Shown here: positions 25,163 to 33,441 of the stretch, one piece after another
Layout of the letters: the number at the start of each line of letters is the position of its first letter
Numbering within the stretch: position 1 is the stretch's first letter
Assembly (NCBI GenBank): GCA_018056425.1
Contig: JAGPFR010000013.1
Location: 1-60,800 of the forward strand
From: Lachnospiraceae bacterium
Lineage (GTDB): Bacteria; Bacillota; Clostridia; Lachnospirales; Lachnospiraceae
Length of the DNA stretch: 60,800 nucleotides
Reading direction: 5' to 3'
Position numbers and translations under genes: made by a program
The notes under the pieces: model-generated
What the model saw: only the letters and a program-made list of their open reading frames with translations
Told to the model about the DNA's origin: nothing
The model's database searches: none

Positions 25163-25645
25163 TCAAAATCCTTCTTTCAATTTTTTAAATTCTTTTATCA
25201 GTTTTTCCGGACTCTTATTGCACTCATCAAAATATAAGTGCTCGGTCTTCTCATAGTTTTCCTTATATACTACTTCAAGATATTTCCTTCCTGCGGCCTG
25301 TTTCTCACGGTGCATTACGCCGAGCCCTTTTCTGCCCCCGAAAGAAAACAAGCCACCCAAAAGACCGTCACTCCAATTGGAAGATTTCTTACTGTCTTTT
25401 CCGTCCAGAGAAGTGCCCGAGTATTCAATGGATGTCTTAAAAGGTGTATCGATCTTAATCTGATCTATCTGTGAGAATTCGATAATATAATGATCTTCGA
25501 ATGTTCCGTCATAATTATCTTCCGAGATAAAAAGATGGCGCGGAGTCAGTCTGATAATCACTCTGCACTCGGGAATACGTTTATCGGTAGGATAGATCCT
25601 GGCAGTAAGCATTTCCTTTACTTCTTCGCTTTTATACATTTCCAT
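25163..25645 (-). CDS. Small protein with PH/GRAM-like beta domain
   Basis: 160 residues. Beta-strand-rich N-terminus (TARIYPTDKRIPECRVIIRLT, RHLFISEDNYDG, HYIIEFSQIDQIKIDTPFKT), a glycine-rich loop (WSDGLLGGLFSFGGRKGLG) and a C-terminal helix (SPEKLIKEFKKL). The strand order and the single C-terminal helix suggest a PH-like fold, which is inference. The gene precedes the large membrane hydrolase with a 3-base gap, so the two are likely functionally linked. Confidence 0.65.
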   Translation of the reverse strand: MEMYKSEEVKEMLTARIYPTDKRIPECRVIIRLTPRHLFISEDNYDGTFEDHYIIEFSQIDQIKIDTPFKTSIEYSGTSLDGKDSKKSSNWSDGLLGGLFSFGGRKGLGVMHREKQAAGRKYLEVVYKENYEKTEHLYFDECNKSPEKLIKEFKKLKEGF

Positions 25646-25658
25646 GCGATTACCCCTT

Positions 25659-26300
25659 TTAGTTCGATCCGATCTTGATCACTACATTTATGGCATCATT
25701 AACAAGTTCCGCAAATTTCTTTCCGTCATCCGGGCTTCCTACAATGCTGCCGTAATGAGTGGGTATCGCAACTTCAGGCTTAATCTCATTAACAACCGCA
25801 GCCGCGTCCTTGTAATCCATGGTGTAGTATCCTCCGATCGGGACAAGTGCGATGTCACACTTTACGGCCTTTGCTTCTTTGGTCGCATCGGTATCTCCGG
25901 CTATATAAACTCTCTTTCCGTCTGCCTCAAATATGTATCCGACCCATCCTGCGGATTTCATATGGAAGGGCTTAAGTGTGTTATATGCGGGAACAGTTTC
26001 GATCACCAGACCATCCACATCCTTGGATTCTCCCTGTTTGATCGTCTCGATCCCGGCAACAAGTGACCTTGCATCCTCTGCTTTCTTAGCCATATTCTCG
26101 GGAACGACAAGTATCGTATCTGCTTTGGCAACCTTTGCTATATCATTAGGTGAAAAATGATCATGATGATCGTGGGTGATCAGAACATAATCCGCATCGT
26201 GAGGAGCCTGCTTCATTTCAAAAGGATCGGCATAGATTGCCTTGTCCCCGCTCTGAACCCTGATACTGCTGTGAGTAAAAACCTTAATGTTCTCTACCAT
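25659..26300 (-). CDS. Metallo-beta-lactamase fold hydrolase (UPF0173-like)
   Basis: 213 residues with the zinc-binding HxHxDH motif as THDHHDHFSPND, then AGIETIKQGESKDVDGLVIE, GYIFEADGKRVYIAGDTDAT (metal-bridging aspartate) and VAIPTHYGSIVGSPDDGKKF (last histidine). The short form without an N-terminal extension matches the UPF0173/UlaG-like branch. RBS GGGGGC lies close to the ATG. Substrate unknown; such proteins hydrolyse phosphodiester or lactone bonds. Confidence 0.88.
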   Translation of the reverse strand: MVENIKVFTHSSIRVQSGDKAIYADPFEMKQAPHDADYVLITHDHHDHFSPNDIAKVAKADTILVVPENMAKKAEDARSLVAGIETIKQGESKDVDGLVIETVPAYNTLKPFHMKSAGWVGYIFEADGKRVYIAGDTDATKEAKAVKCDIALVPIGGYYTMDYKDAAAVVNEIKPEVAIPTHYGSIVGSPDDGKKFAELVNDAINVVIKIGSN

Positions 26301-26334
26301 AGTAGCCCCCTTGATAGGTGATCACAAAAGTTAA

Positions 26335-26363
26335 CCCGTGCTTCCAAGCATCGGAACCACGGG
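26335..26363 (-). terminator. Hairpin between the MGMT-like and MBL genes
   Basis: CCCGTG and CACGGG (extended to CCACGGG) pair around a 17-base loop, followed on the minus strand by TTAACTTTT. Near-identical CCCGTGG/CCACGGG stem ends also appear after coaX. Confidence 0.6.
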
Positions 26364-26386
26364 CTTTATTATAGCATTTTTGCATT

Positions 26387-27016
26387 TTATATTAAATCCC
26401 ACTGATATCTCTTAAGATCTACTCTGCCATCCTTAACTTCAATCCCTTCTGCTTCAAGAAGCTCTGCCTGTCTTCCGGCTCCTCCGAATGCGAATTCTCC
26501 GGAGAGTTCTCCCTTTGAATTAACTACTCTGAAGCACGGAATATGATCCGGATCGGGATTCTTATGTAATACATTTCCCACGGCTCGTGACATCTTCTTA
26601 TTCCCGGCGACTTCCGCAACCTGTCCGTACGTTGCAACCCTGCCGTAAGGAATCTTCTTCACGGCTTCGTATATTTTTCTCGAAGGACTGTAAGATACAA
26701 GATCATAGCTTTCGGCTATCATCAGTTTAATGTCTTTATCGGGAATACTTCCATCCAATATCACCGTATTCCAATTGTCCTTGTTCTGATGATAACCGGG
26801 CACAACCGACTTATACATATCTCTCCAGAAGAATGCCTTATCTGGATCAACCTTTACGTTGAGATTTATGAATCCGTCCTTTTCATAAGTCCAAAGGAAT
26901 GCCTTTTTATTGCCTTCATATCTCACAAGCTGCCAGTTATCATCATGAAAAGGCGCATCCTGAAATGCACCTTCAAATGACAATCCAAATTTTAATGCTT
27001 CTTCACGTGTTTTCAC
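26387..27016 (-). CDS. Fusion of MmcQ/YjbR-type domain with an alkyltransferase-like (ATL/MGMT) domain
   Basis: 209 residues. Residues 1 to about 108 are a MmcQ/YjbR-like domain (KFGLSFEGAFQDAPFHDDNW, FINLNVKVDPDKAFFWRDMY, DNWNTVILDGSIPDKDIKLMI). Residues 113-209 are an MGMT/ATL DNA-binding domain: IYEAVKKIPYGRVATYGQVAE, NKKMSRAVGNVLHKNPDPDHI and PCFRVVNSKGELSGEFAFGG. The usual alkyl-acceptor motif is PCHRVV; here the cysteine stays but the histidine is phenylalanine, so methyl transfer may be impaired and lesion recognition more likely. The domain combination is known in Clostridia. No RBS is obvious. Confidence 0.82.
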   Translation of the reverse strand: MKTREEALKFGLSFEGAFQDAPFHDDNWQLVRYEGNKKAFLWTYEKDGFINLNVKVDPDKAFFWRDMYKSVVPGYHQNKDNWNTVILDGSIPDKDIKLMIAESYDLVSYSPSRKIYEAVKKIPYGRVATYGQVAEVAGNKKMSRAVGNVLHKNPDPDHIPCFRVVNSKGELSGEFAFGGAGRQAELLEAEGIEVKDGRVDLKRYQWDLI

Positions 27017-27083
27017 TTCTTAGCCTTACTATTTTTTAACTATAAACCCACACGATTACTTATAGCAAAAACCATATTGTTAT

Positions 27084-27992
27084 TTACAGCTCTTTATATT
27101 CTTCAAGAAGATTATAGATTCCATCTTCCGACAATACCCCTCGTTTAAGATCAGGTGGAAGAAGTCCCGCTTCATCGTATCCATGATCCATCTTCCATTC
27201 TGCACTCTGATAATATATATTAAGTTTACAAATCAATGCTTTAAGGTCTGTCGAAGTTGATGCATCTTTCAGCGTCATTGCGAATTTAGCACCATCCATT
27301 GTCTTCTCATACTCCTTAATTCTATCAATTGAAGCTGACAATTCCTTTTCTTTCTTTTCCAATTCTCCCGATAAAAGTTCAATTAAATCCTCGAGAAAAC
27401 TCTTTTCGCTGTATTTGTTTTGCAATTCCTTGATCACCAGTACCATTGTAACTATTGAAGTAGCAGCAACTAATAATACAGATTCCATCATGTCCATATC
27501 TGATGTAGCACAAGAAGAAATTATACCTATCTCAATCGGAATCAACACCGTTTTTATCACATCTAAATATATCGTAGCTTCTCGATGTTTCTTTTTTAAC
27601 ACCCTTATGAAATCATAATTCCAAACACAATTCTTATTTAATATGTATGATTTCCAATTCGTATATCCGGATAATTGTATTCTTCCGGCTAGTTTTTTGA
27701 GTTTTTTAAGCTTCTTCGCATCATATTGACAGCCTATTTGGGCATACAGATCAACTTCATTATCATAATCAAAACCAGAATCGAAGCACGCTAAATATTT
27801 TAGTTCTTCTTTCTTTCTCTCCTTGATCAAGCAGACTAAAGTACATATCAAACTTAGTTCAAGAAGCACAACAGCTATGATGTTTGAAAGAAGGCATATA
27901 TTCATGGGAAGCAGCACTAGCGAAAGAATCACAAAAATCAAAGCTGCTATCGCCCATTTGTATGAACTATCTGTTTTTATTTTCTTGTTCAT
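27084..27992 (-). CDS. Membrane protein of unknown function with coiled coil
   Basis: 302 residues. Two N-terminal membrane helices (WAIAALIFVILSLVLLPMN, IIAVVLLELSLICTLVCLI), a cytoplasmic section with KLKKLKKLAGRIQLSGYTNW, two more helices (VIKTVLIPIEIGIISSC, SVLLVAATSIVTMVLVI), then a coiled coil (ELEKKEKELSASIDRIKEYEK) and a helical tail. No family recognised. The gene and its flanks look AT-richer than the neighbours and the RBS is poor (GAAAGGTAAGATATTCC), which hints at acquisition, though composition was not counted. Confidence 0.65.
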   Translation of the reverse strand: MNKKIKTDSSYKWAIAALIFVILSLVLLPMNICLLSNIIAVVLLELSLICTLVCLIKERKKEELKYLACFDSGFDYDNEVDLYAQIGCQYDAKKLKKLKKLAGRIQLSGYTNWKSYILNKNCVWNYDFIRVLKKKHREATIYLDVIKTVLIPIEIGIISSCATSDMDMMESVLLVAATSIVTMVLVIKELQNKYSEKSFLEDLIELLSGELEKKEKELSASIDRIKEYEKTMDGAKFAMTLKDASTSTDLKALICKLNIYYQSAEWKMDHGYDEAGLLPPDLKRGVLSEDGIYNLLEEYKEL

Positions 27993-28150
27993 GGAATATC
28001 TTACCTTTCTTAATTACATTTCTTCTTAATTGGCGTTCTTTTAATGTAATTATAGAAAAGTGTGTATTGTAAATTCAAATTTTAGAAAACAATTTTTCAT
28101 AATTATATATCATTATAATCACAAAGCATCTCATCGAGCAGTTTATCTTC

Positions 28151-28576
28151 TCATTTTTCCTCATTAAGATCCTGAATCTCTTTAAGAAGATCCTGCTGTT
28201 TCTTCGCGTCATCCCACAGTCTGTAGTAATATAAGGCCGCTCCGATGACATAAGGAATGGTAAAGGATCGGAAGAGTTCAAACCATCCCCTCGGAGTTAC
28301 AGGACCATAGAAGAATGTTCCTATATAAACTGCAAATGCGCATAACGCACATGCTATGACATACTGTATTACGATCATTGAAAGAGGGCTGAGCTTTTCG
28401 AAGAATTTGTGAATTGAAAGCACAAATACAGCGATGTTGCAGAATATGAACATCATTATGACATTTGCATTATTTGTCTCGGTACCCGCTAGCATGTTGA
28501 TCAGGGCGCCTGCAACCGAGACTATCGTATAGGAACAGCACAGTTCCAGCAGATACGACTTTATAAAATCTCTCAT
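28151..28576 (-). CDS. DUF3021 membrane protein, LytTR partner (module 3)
   Basis: 141 residues with four membrane helices (SYTIVSVAGALINMLAG, VIMMFIFCNIAVFVLSIH, MIVIQYVIACALCAFAVYIG, IPYVIGAALYYYRLWDDAKK) and a charged C-terminal helix. This is the clearest DUF3021 member of the three. The ATG shares bases with the LytTR stop (1-base overlap), so translation is coupled. It is the last gene of the module-3 operon; the likely role is membrane control of the LytTR protein. Confidence 0.8.
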   Translation of the reverse strand: MRDFIKSYLLELCCSYTIVSVAGALINMLAGTETNNANVIMMFIFCNIAVFVLSIHKFFEKLSPLSMIVIQYVIACALCAFAVYIGTFFYGPVTPRGWFELFRSFTIPYVIGAALYYYRLWDDAKKQQDLLKEIQDLNEEK

Positions 28577-29046
28577 CAGGACATCCTCCTCATTTTCTGC
28601 AGATACTCGGTAAAACTCTTTTTGTAACTTCTGTTGATACAGATCTTCTCCCCGTTATCGAACGATACATACACTTTCATGTTAATATCGGGCTTAAGCT
28701 GTTTGATCTTATAGATATTTACGAGGTTGGACTTTGATATTCTGACGAATCCGTACGGTGATAATTGTTCTTCTGCCGATGCAAGAGTCGTCATAAGTCT
28801 GTACACACCGTTTTCGGTATAGGCAAAGAGTTTTCTCTCCACATGGTCGAAATAGTATATGTCGCCGGGATCAAGAAAGATCTCTTCACCGTCATCCAGG
28901 TCTTCGTCAGCAGGCCGCCCCGGCAAGGACGGCCTTTCTGATTTGATCGTATCTATCACCTGTTTTATGACAGGTCTCATTTCACTGAAATATATATCTA
29001 TGTGTTCGTCCGTATTCTTTTTATCTTCAAAAAGATTTATCTTCAT
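28576..29046 (-). CDS. Stand-alone LytTR-domain DNA-binding regulator (module 3)
   Basis: 156 residues. The LytTR domain starts at about residue 55: LDPGDIYYFDHVERKLFAYT, YGFVRISKSNLVNIYKIKQLKP, VSFDNGEKICINRSYKKSFTEYL. The N-terminus (INLFEDKKNTDEHIDIYFSE) and a proline/aspartate-rich linker (SLPGRPADEDLDDGEE) differ from the other two copies. There is no receiver domain. It follows the alpha/beta hydrolase by 9 bases. Confidence 0.87.
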   Translation of the reverse strand: MKINLFEDKKNTDEHIDIYFSEMRPVIKQVIDTIKSERPSLPGRPADEDLDDGEEIFLDPGDIYYFDHVERKLFAYTENGVYRLMTTLASAEEQLSPYGFVRISKSNLVNIYKIKQLKPDINMKVYVSFDNGEKICINRSYKKSFTEYLQKMRRMS

Positions 29047-29055
29047 TAATTCAGA

Positions 29056-30027
29056 TTACAATCCGTAGGTTCCGAGGAATTCCATAACTCCGTTCATATA
29101 TCCTTCGGGATCGTCGATAACTCCTTCAATATGTGCACTGTTCACGCTCATGATAACCTTCTCATCAGTGCCTATATTATTGTACACTTCCTGAACCTTC
29201 TCGGGAAGACATACCTGGTCTTTTTCAGAACGAATTACCATAGTAGGAATCATGTCATTTGCAACTACTGCGATGGTATCCGCATCATCATAATCAACCT
29301 TGTAGAGAAGTTTTGAAGCAATCTTACTTACAAAGATCATGTAGTCAGTTCCTGCATTGTAAAAATCCTCTTCATTATCGCTGTCTGCGAAAACAGAACG
29401 AAGCATGTACTCCATACCGGGAACGGGTGAATCACAGATAACGGCGTCGGCTGCATTTACGTCTCCGGGAGTTACGTTTGATGCATAGATTGCTACGGTC
29501 TGTCCGCCCATTGACTGTCCGTGTACGATAACCTTGTTTGCTCCGAGCTCTTCTCTTGCATACTGCACCATTGCGGCAACATCGAGAGATTCGTTGATCC
29601 CGAAAGTAACCTTCTCATCTGCATTATCTCCGCATCCTCTCTGGTCGATTGCGATGCAGTTATATCCGCGAAGAAGATACTGCTCTGCAAGGGGATAAAT
29701 GCTTACTCTGTCTCCGCCTGCGCCGTGTACGAGGACTACGCACTTATCGCTTTCTTCATCTGCCTTGAAGTAAGTTCCGGGAACCACATTCCCGTCCTCA
29801 GCAACTGTGCTGATCTCTGTTCCGGTGTATCTTGCATTAAATCCCTCCAGGTCATATCCCCATATATCTACAAGCTGCTTTACGCTGTTTGACTTGGTGT
29901 CGTTTCCTTCGTTCTGATACATAACCTGATCTGCGATCATCTTGCCGAGTGCTGCAGATCCGATTATTCCGAGAAGTACAAGTACGATCACTGCTACCTT
30001 AACGATCTTTAATGCTTTCTTTTTCAT
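29056..30027 (-). CDS. Exported or membrane-anchored alpha/beta hydrolase (LytTR module 3)
   Basis: 323 residues. An N-terminal membrane anchor (LKIVKVAVIVLVLLGIIGSAALG) is followed by a serine hydrolase domain: CVVLVHGAGGDRVSIYPLAEQ, GYNCIAIDQRGCGDNADEKV, VIVHGQSMGGQTVAIYAS (nucleophile elbow GQSMGG), MVIRSEKDQVCLPEKVQ and VNSAHIEGVIDDPEGYMNGV (catalytic histidine). It is the first gene of the LytTR module-3 operon and therefore the presumed effector. The substrate is unknown; an envelope lipid or peptide ester is possible. Confidence 0.86.
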   Translation of the reverse strand: MKKKALKIVKVAVIVLVLLGIIGSAALGKMIADQVMYQNEGNDTKSNSVKQLVDIWGYDLEGFNARYTGTEISTVAEDGNVVPGTYFKADEESDKCVVLVHGAGGDRVSIYPLAEQYLLRGYNCIAIDQRGCGDNADEKVTFGINESLDVAAMVQYAREELGANKVIVHGQSMGGQTVAIYASNVTPGDVNAADAVICDSPVPGMEYMLRSVFADSDNEEDFYNAGTDYMIFVSKIASKLLYKVDYDDADTIAVVANDMIPTMVIRSEKDQVCLPEKVQEVYNNIGTDEKVIMSVNSAHIEGVIDDPEGYMNGVMEFLGTYGL

Positions 30028-30101
30028 AATGTTTAACTCCTTTGTTGTTTGCTTTGATGATCATACTCTAACAAACAAAAATGCAACCTGCGGCAAAATC
30101 T

Positions 30102-30133
30102 GCACAAGTTGCATTTGGGGATGTATATGTTGC
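30102..30133 (-). promoter_or_regulatory. LytTR-type direct repeats upstream of module 3
   Basis: On the minus strand GCAACATATAC (30123-30133) and GCAACTTGTGC (30102-30112) are 21 bp apart, and share GCAAC..T with the module-2 repeats. A possible promoter follows with TTGCAT and TATGAT, but the spacer is only 15 bases and the repeat-to-promoter distance differs from modules 1 and 2. Confidence 0.55.
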
Positions 30134-30134
30134 A

Positions 30135-30163
30135 TGTGACAGGGGGTCCGCCCCAGTGTCACA
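30135..30163. repeat. Short GTGACA...TGTCAC inverted repeat after the FtsX gene
   Basis: TGTGACAGGGG and CCCCAGTGTCACA form a stem around GTCCG, immediately after the permease stop codon (30167). It can act as terminator for the ABC operon, although no T-run follows, and shares its arms with other repeats in the window. Confidence 0.6.
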
Positions 30164-30166
30164 CGT

Positions 30167-32680
30167 TTATATGTTCCTGATAACTGCTGCGGGAATCGCC
30201 ATTGATACCAGTACAAATACAGGGATACAAGCCAGTACCGGCCATATCACAAACCTGTAGGTGAACATTATCATTCCGCCGGCTATCAGATTAACGATCA
30301 GGTAATTCAGGAGCATTCCAATCGTAAGCACTAATGCAAATGTCAGGATAATGTGGATCACTCCCTCACTGATCAGCATTCCCTTCTGCTGCTTACGGGT
30401 CATACCGATCGCTCTTAAGACTTCAAGCTCTTTCTTGCGCTCATGGATCGAAGTATAGGTAAGGTTTACGAAATTAAGTATTCCGATAAGAGCAATGATA
30501 AGACTTAACGCACCTCCTACGATTAAGAATACATTCACCATATCTTCAAAATCTTCAAGATAGGTTTCTCTGGATTCATAACCGAGCCGTGAATTAATCT
30601 CAGAACAGTACTTTTCTACAAACGCCGCCACATCCGCATAAGCTTCTTCCTCAACATTGAAAAACAATTTCATAGCTCCCTCAGAAGGTGCATGCTTCAG
30701 ATATTCATCCGCAGGAAGAGTAAAGTATATATCCAATCCGTGGCTATGTTGAGGTCCCATTGCGTACGACAGATCACCGATTGCCATTACCTCATATTCC
30801 GCGCTGGTACCATCCTGAAAACAAACATTTACTTTTTCTCCGATTTGGTACATAGCGTATTCGGAATCATCCTGACTGCTCTTTACGGAGGCGGATACGA
30901 TTACATATTTACCGGTAAAAAATTTCTCCCAGTCGAGATCTCCGGCATCGATATCCATATTGTCGAAGACAAACTCATCGACTCCGTAAACATGTGATGC
31001 CATAACGTGTCTGTTATAGACCCAGTCGTCATAAAGCATTTTTGATTCTTCATCATATACAAACCATTCAGTATGTGCCTCATATAACGAAATCATTCTC
31101 TCGCATGCAATTCCTTCAACTTCCTGCTGTGATTCCATCATATATGATGCTCCGATATCAGTAATTCCCGGAATGGATGAAAGTTCCTCGATATCTGCCT
31201 GAGAAACACCATCAAATACTTCGTTTGAAAGGTTTCTGTTCATAAGAGAACCTTCAGCAACAGTAAAATCCGAAGCTGCAAAATTGCTTACAAATTTATT
31301 CTTATCAAAGCTCTTTGTGATGGATACGGTAACATTTATCATCAGTACACTGAGAGAAAGTGACAGCACTACGACAAATGATTTTTTCTTGTTTCTCTTC
31401 AGATTCTCTCTTGCCATTGAAAAAGGAGTCACCTTGTTTGTTTTCTTTTTCTTCGATAAATTCGCTCCCGTATACTCGCTGTATCTGACAGCCTCAACAG
31501 GCGAGATCTTCTTTACGACTTTGCAGGGCTTGATACAGCTGATCCTGATCGTGATCCAGGCAAAAAGAGCACTCAGTACAAATATCAAAATGCTTGGATG
31601 TATTTCACAGGGAACATTCAGCATGTTTTCTGTGATAACGGGAAGTAGAACAACCGATACCAGATATCCGAACGCCATTCCTACAGGTATTCCGATCACT
31701 CCGAGAAGAACAGCCTGTCTAATTATGAGTCTTTTGAGCTGCTTGTTAGTCGTTCCGACAGTCTTCAACAAGCCGTAGTATCTTATATCCGAAGAAACAG
31801 CGATACAGAAAATATTGTAGATGATCAGATATCCGGATCCCATGATAAGCATAAGGATGAATGCGATCATAATGACCGAAGTAGGATCTGTTTTTGCAGT
31901 AGCATAAGCCCAGTTGATTCCGTCATTAACCTCGGGACCGAATCCCAGTCTCTCCTTCAAATCTGCCATCTGTCCTTCCAGGTTGAATTTAGAGGAGAAG
32001 TTGAAATCAGGATTAATGGCGCCGGTATAGCTCTGATTCATCAAATGAGCTTCCTTATCTTCCGCATCCTTCCAGACGGGAGCATATGTCTCCTGGAACT
32101 GCTTTGAAACATAGATCTGATTGGCAAGTGTTGCCGCGGGCTTTTCCCAGTAGCCACTCAACACAAAATCAAATTCCCGGATCGTCTCTCCGTCATATAT
32201 GATCAAATGAAGCGTTTCGCCCAATTCATACGGAAGGCCGAAATCATCAAGCACATCAGTACAGGTCGCTATTTCATACATATCCTCCGGAAGCCTTCCC
32301 ACTTCGGGATAACTGAATGAGGTTTTGGCGCACTCATCGGTTGTATATCTGATCTCTGTATAATCCTCATACAGTTCATCGTTCAAAAGTGACCCGACAA
32401 TTACGTTATAGGAAAGGTCTCTGATCCCGGAATCCGTTTTGAGAATTTCGTATTCCTCTTCGGTCATGAACTTAAATCCTGCGTGGCTGGAAGTTCCGAC
32501 CTGAAGCAGAGTGCTCTGTTCAACAGACTTTATTATGCTTCCGGATACCGTGAACAAAGTGGTAAGCATCATGGTTGAAAGAATGATGGCAAATGCCAGG
32601 ATCACATTTCTTCTGACATTGGCAAATATACTTTTCCTGCACAGATTATCTATGCACTTTTTATTCTTAACATTACTCAT
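30167..32680 (-). CDS. FtsX-like ABC transporter permease (MacB/BceB type)
   Basis: 837 residues. An N-terminal helix (NVILAFAIILSTMMLTTLFTV) precedes a large extracytoplasmic domain, three central helices with the FtsX motif (ISSDIRYYGLLKTVGTTNKQL), a second helix set near residue 440 (KSFVVVLSLSLSVLMINVTV) and another extracytoplasmic domain. The last three helices are paired with HERKKELEVLRAIGMTRKQQ. Two FtsX repeats and two big external loops are typical of peptide-sensing or export permeases. The ATG overlaps the ATPase stop region by 8 bases. The genes of the adjacent two-component system are in the same orientation upstream. Confidence 0.88.
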   Translation of the reverse strand: MSNVKNKKCIDNLCRKSIFANVRRNVILAFAIILSTMMLTTLFTVSGSIIKSVEQSTLLQVGTSSHAGFKFMTEEEYEILKTDSGIRDLSYNVIVGSLLNDELYEDYTEIRYTTDECAKTSFSYPEVGRLPEDMYEIATCTDVLDDFGLPYELGETLHLIIYDGETIREFDFVLSGYWEKPAATLANQIYVSKQFQETYAPVWKDAEDKEAHLMNQSYTGAINPDFNFSSKFNLEGQMADLKERLGFGPEVNDGINWAYATAKTDPTSVIMIAFILMLIMGSGYLIIYNIFCIAVSSDIRYYGLLKTVGTTNKQLKRLIIRQAVLLGVIGIPVGMAFGYLVSVVLLPVITENMLNVPCEIHPSILIFVLSALFAWITIRISCIKPCKVVKKISPVEAVRYSEYTGANLSKKKKTNKVTPFSMARENLKRNKKKSFVVVLSLSLSVLMINVTVSITKSFDKNKFVSNFAASDFTVAEGSLMNRNLSNEVFDGVSQADIEELSSIPGITDIGASYMMESQQEVEGIACERMISLYEAHTEWFVYDEESKMLYDDWVYNRHVMASHVYGVDEFVFDNMDIDAGDLDWEKFFTGKYVIVSASVKSSQDDSEYAMYQIGEKVNVCFQDGTSAEYEVMAIGDLSYAMGPQHSHGLDIYFTLPADEYLKHAPSEGAMKLFFNVEEEAYADVAAFVEKYCSEINSRLGYESRETYLEDFEDMVNVFLIVGGALSLIIALIGILNFVNLTYTSIHERKKELEVLRAIGMTRKQQKGMLISEGVIHIILTFALVLTIGMLLNYLIVNLIAGGMIMFTYRFVIWPVLACIPVFVLVSMAIPAAVIRNI

Positions 32681-33359
32681 TCTTCTCACCGTCCTTTGAG
32701 ATCACATGTCCGTCCTCGATATGAATGATGCGATCTGCCATTTGGGCTATTTCTTCATTATGTGTGATCATTATTATGGTCTGTCCGAATTTGGCTCCGG
32801 TTGTCTTAAGAAGTCCGAGTACATCCTGGCTTGTCTTCGAATCAAGGTTTCCGGTAGGCTCATCCGCAAGGATAAAAGAGGGCTTTGTGGCAAGTGCTCT
32901 TGCTATGGCCACTCTCTGCTGCTGTCCTCCCGAAAGCTGGTTGGGCATGCTGCTTTTCTTCTCTGTCATACCAAGGATATCGATGATCTCATTAACAAAC
33001 TTCTCATCCACATCGTTTCCGTCGAGCTGTATGGGAAGTACGATATTTTCATACACATTAAGTACCGGAACAAGATTGAATGCCTGGAACACAAAGCCGA
33101 TCTTTCTTCTTCTGAAGATCGTTCTTTCCTCTTCGTTAAGTCCGAATATGTCCTTACCGTCTACGTAAACCTTACCTTCCGTCGGAGTATCAAGTCCTCC
33201 GAGCATGTTGAGGAGTGTGGACTTACCGCTGCCACTGGTTCCAACGATTGCAACGAACTCACCCTGTGCAACGCTGATATTTACTCCATCTATTGCCTTA
33301 ACGGGTGAAACACCCTGCTCGTAATATTTTTTCAAGTTCTCAGTTCTTAAGATTTCCAT
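32673..33359 (-). CDS. ABC transporter ATP-binding protein (MacB/LolD-like)
   Basis: 228 residues: Walker [11 protein letters not shown]-loop [17 protein letters not shown], signature [15 protein letters not shown], Walker [13 protein letters not shown] and H-loop ITHNEE. These motifs define the MacB/LolD/BceA group that energises FtsX-like permeases. RBS GGAGG sits 7 bases before the ATG. A terminator-like hairpin (33377-33409) separates it from the sensor kinase gene, so it may have its own promoter. Confidence 0.92.
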   Translation of the reverse strand: MEILRTENLKKYYEQGVSPVKAIDGVNISVAQGEFVAIVGTSGSGKSTLLNMLGGLDTPTEGKVYVDGKDIFGLNEEERTIFRRRKIGFVFQAFNLVPVLNVYENIVLPIQLDGNDVDEKFVNEIIDILGMTEKKSSMPNQLSGGQQQRVAIARALATKPSFILADEPTGNLDSKTSQDVLGLLKTTGAKFGQTIIMITHNEEIAQMADRIIHIEDGHVISKDGEKNE

Positions 33360-33376
33360 TTATAACCTCCATAAAA

Positions 33377-33409
33377 ATATGCTAAGCACCTTTGATGTAC
33401 TTAGCATAT
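33377..33409 (-). terminator. Terminator between the sensor kinase and ABC ATPase genes
   Basis: ATATGCTAAG and CTTAGCATAT form a 10-bp stem around a 13-base loop, followed on the minus strand by TTTTTATGG. It lies directly before the ATPase RBS and could also act as an attenuator. Confidence 0.75.
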
Positions 33410-33441
33410 CAATGCAATCTGACAAGGATATTTCCGAAATA

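Noticed and set aside
32725-33308. Two plus-strand frames opposite the MacB-like ATPase
   Set aside because: They are antisense to Walker and signature motifs and have no independent support.
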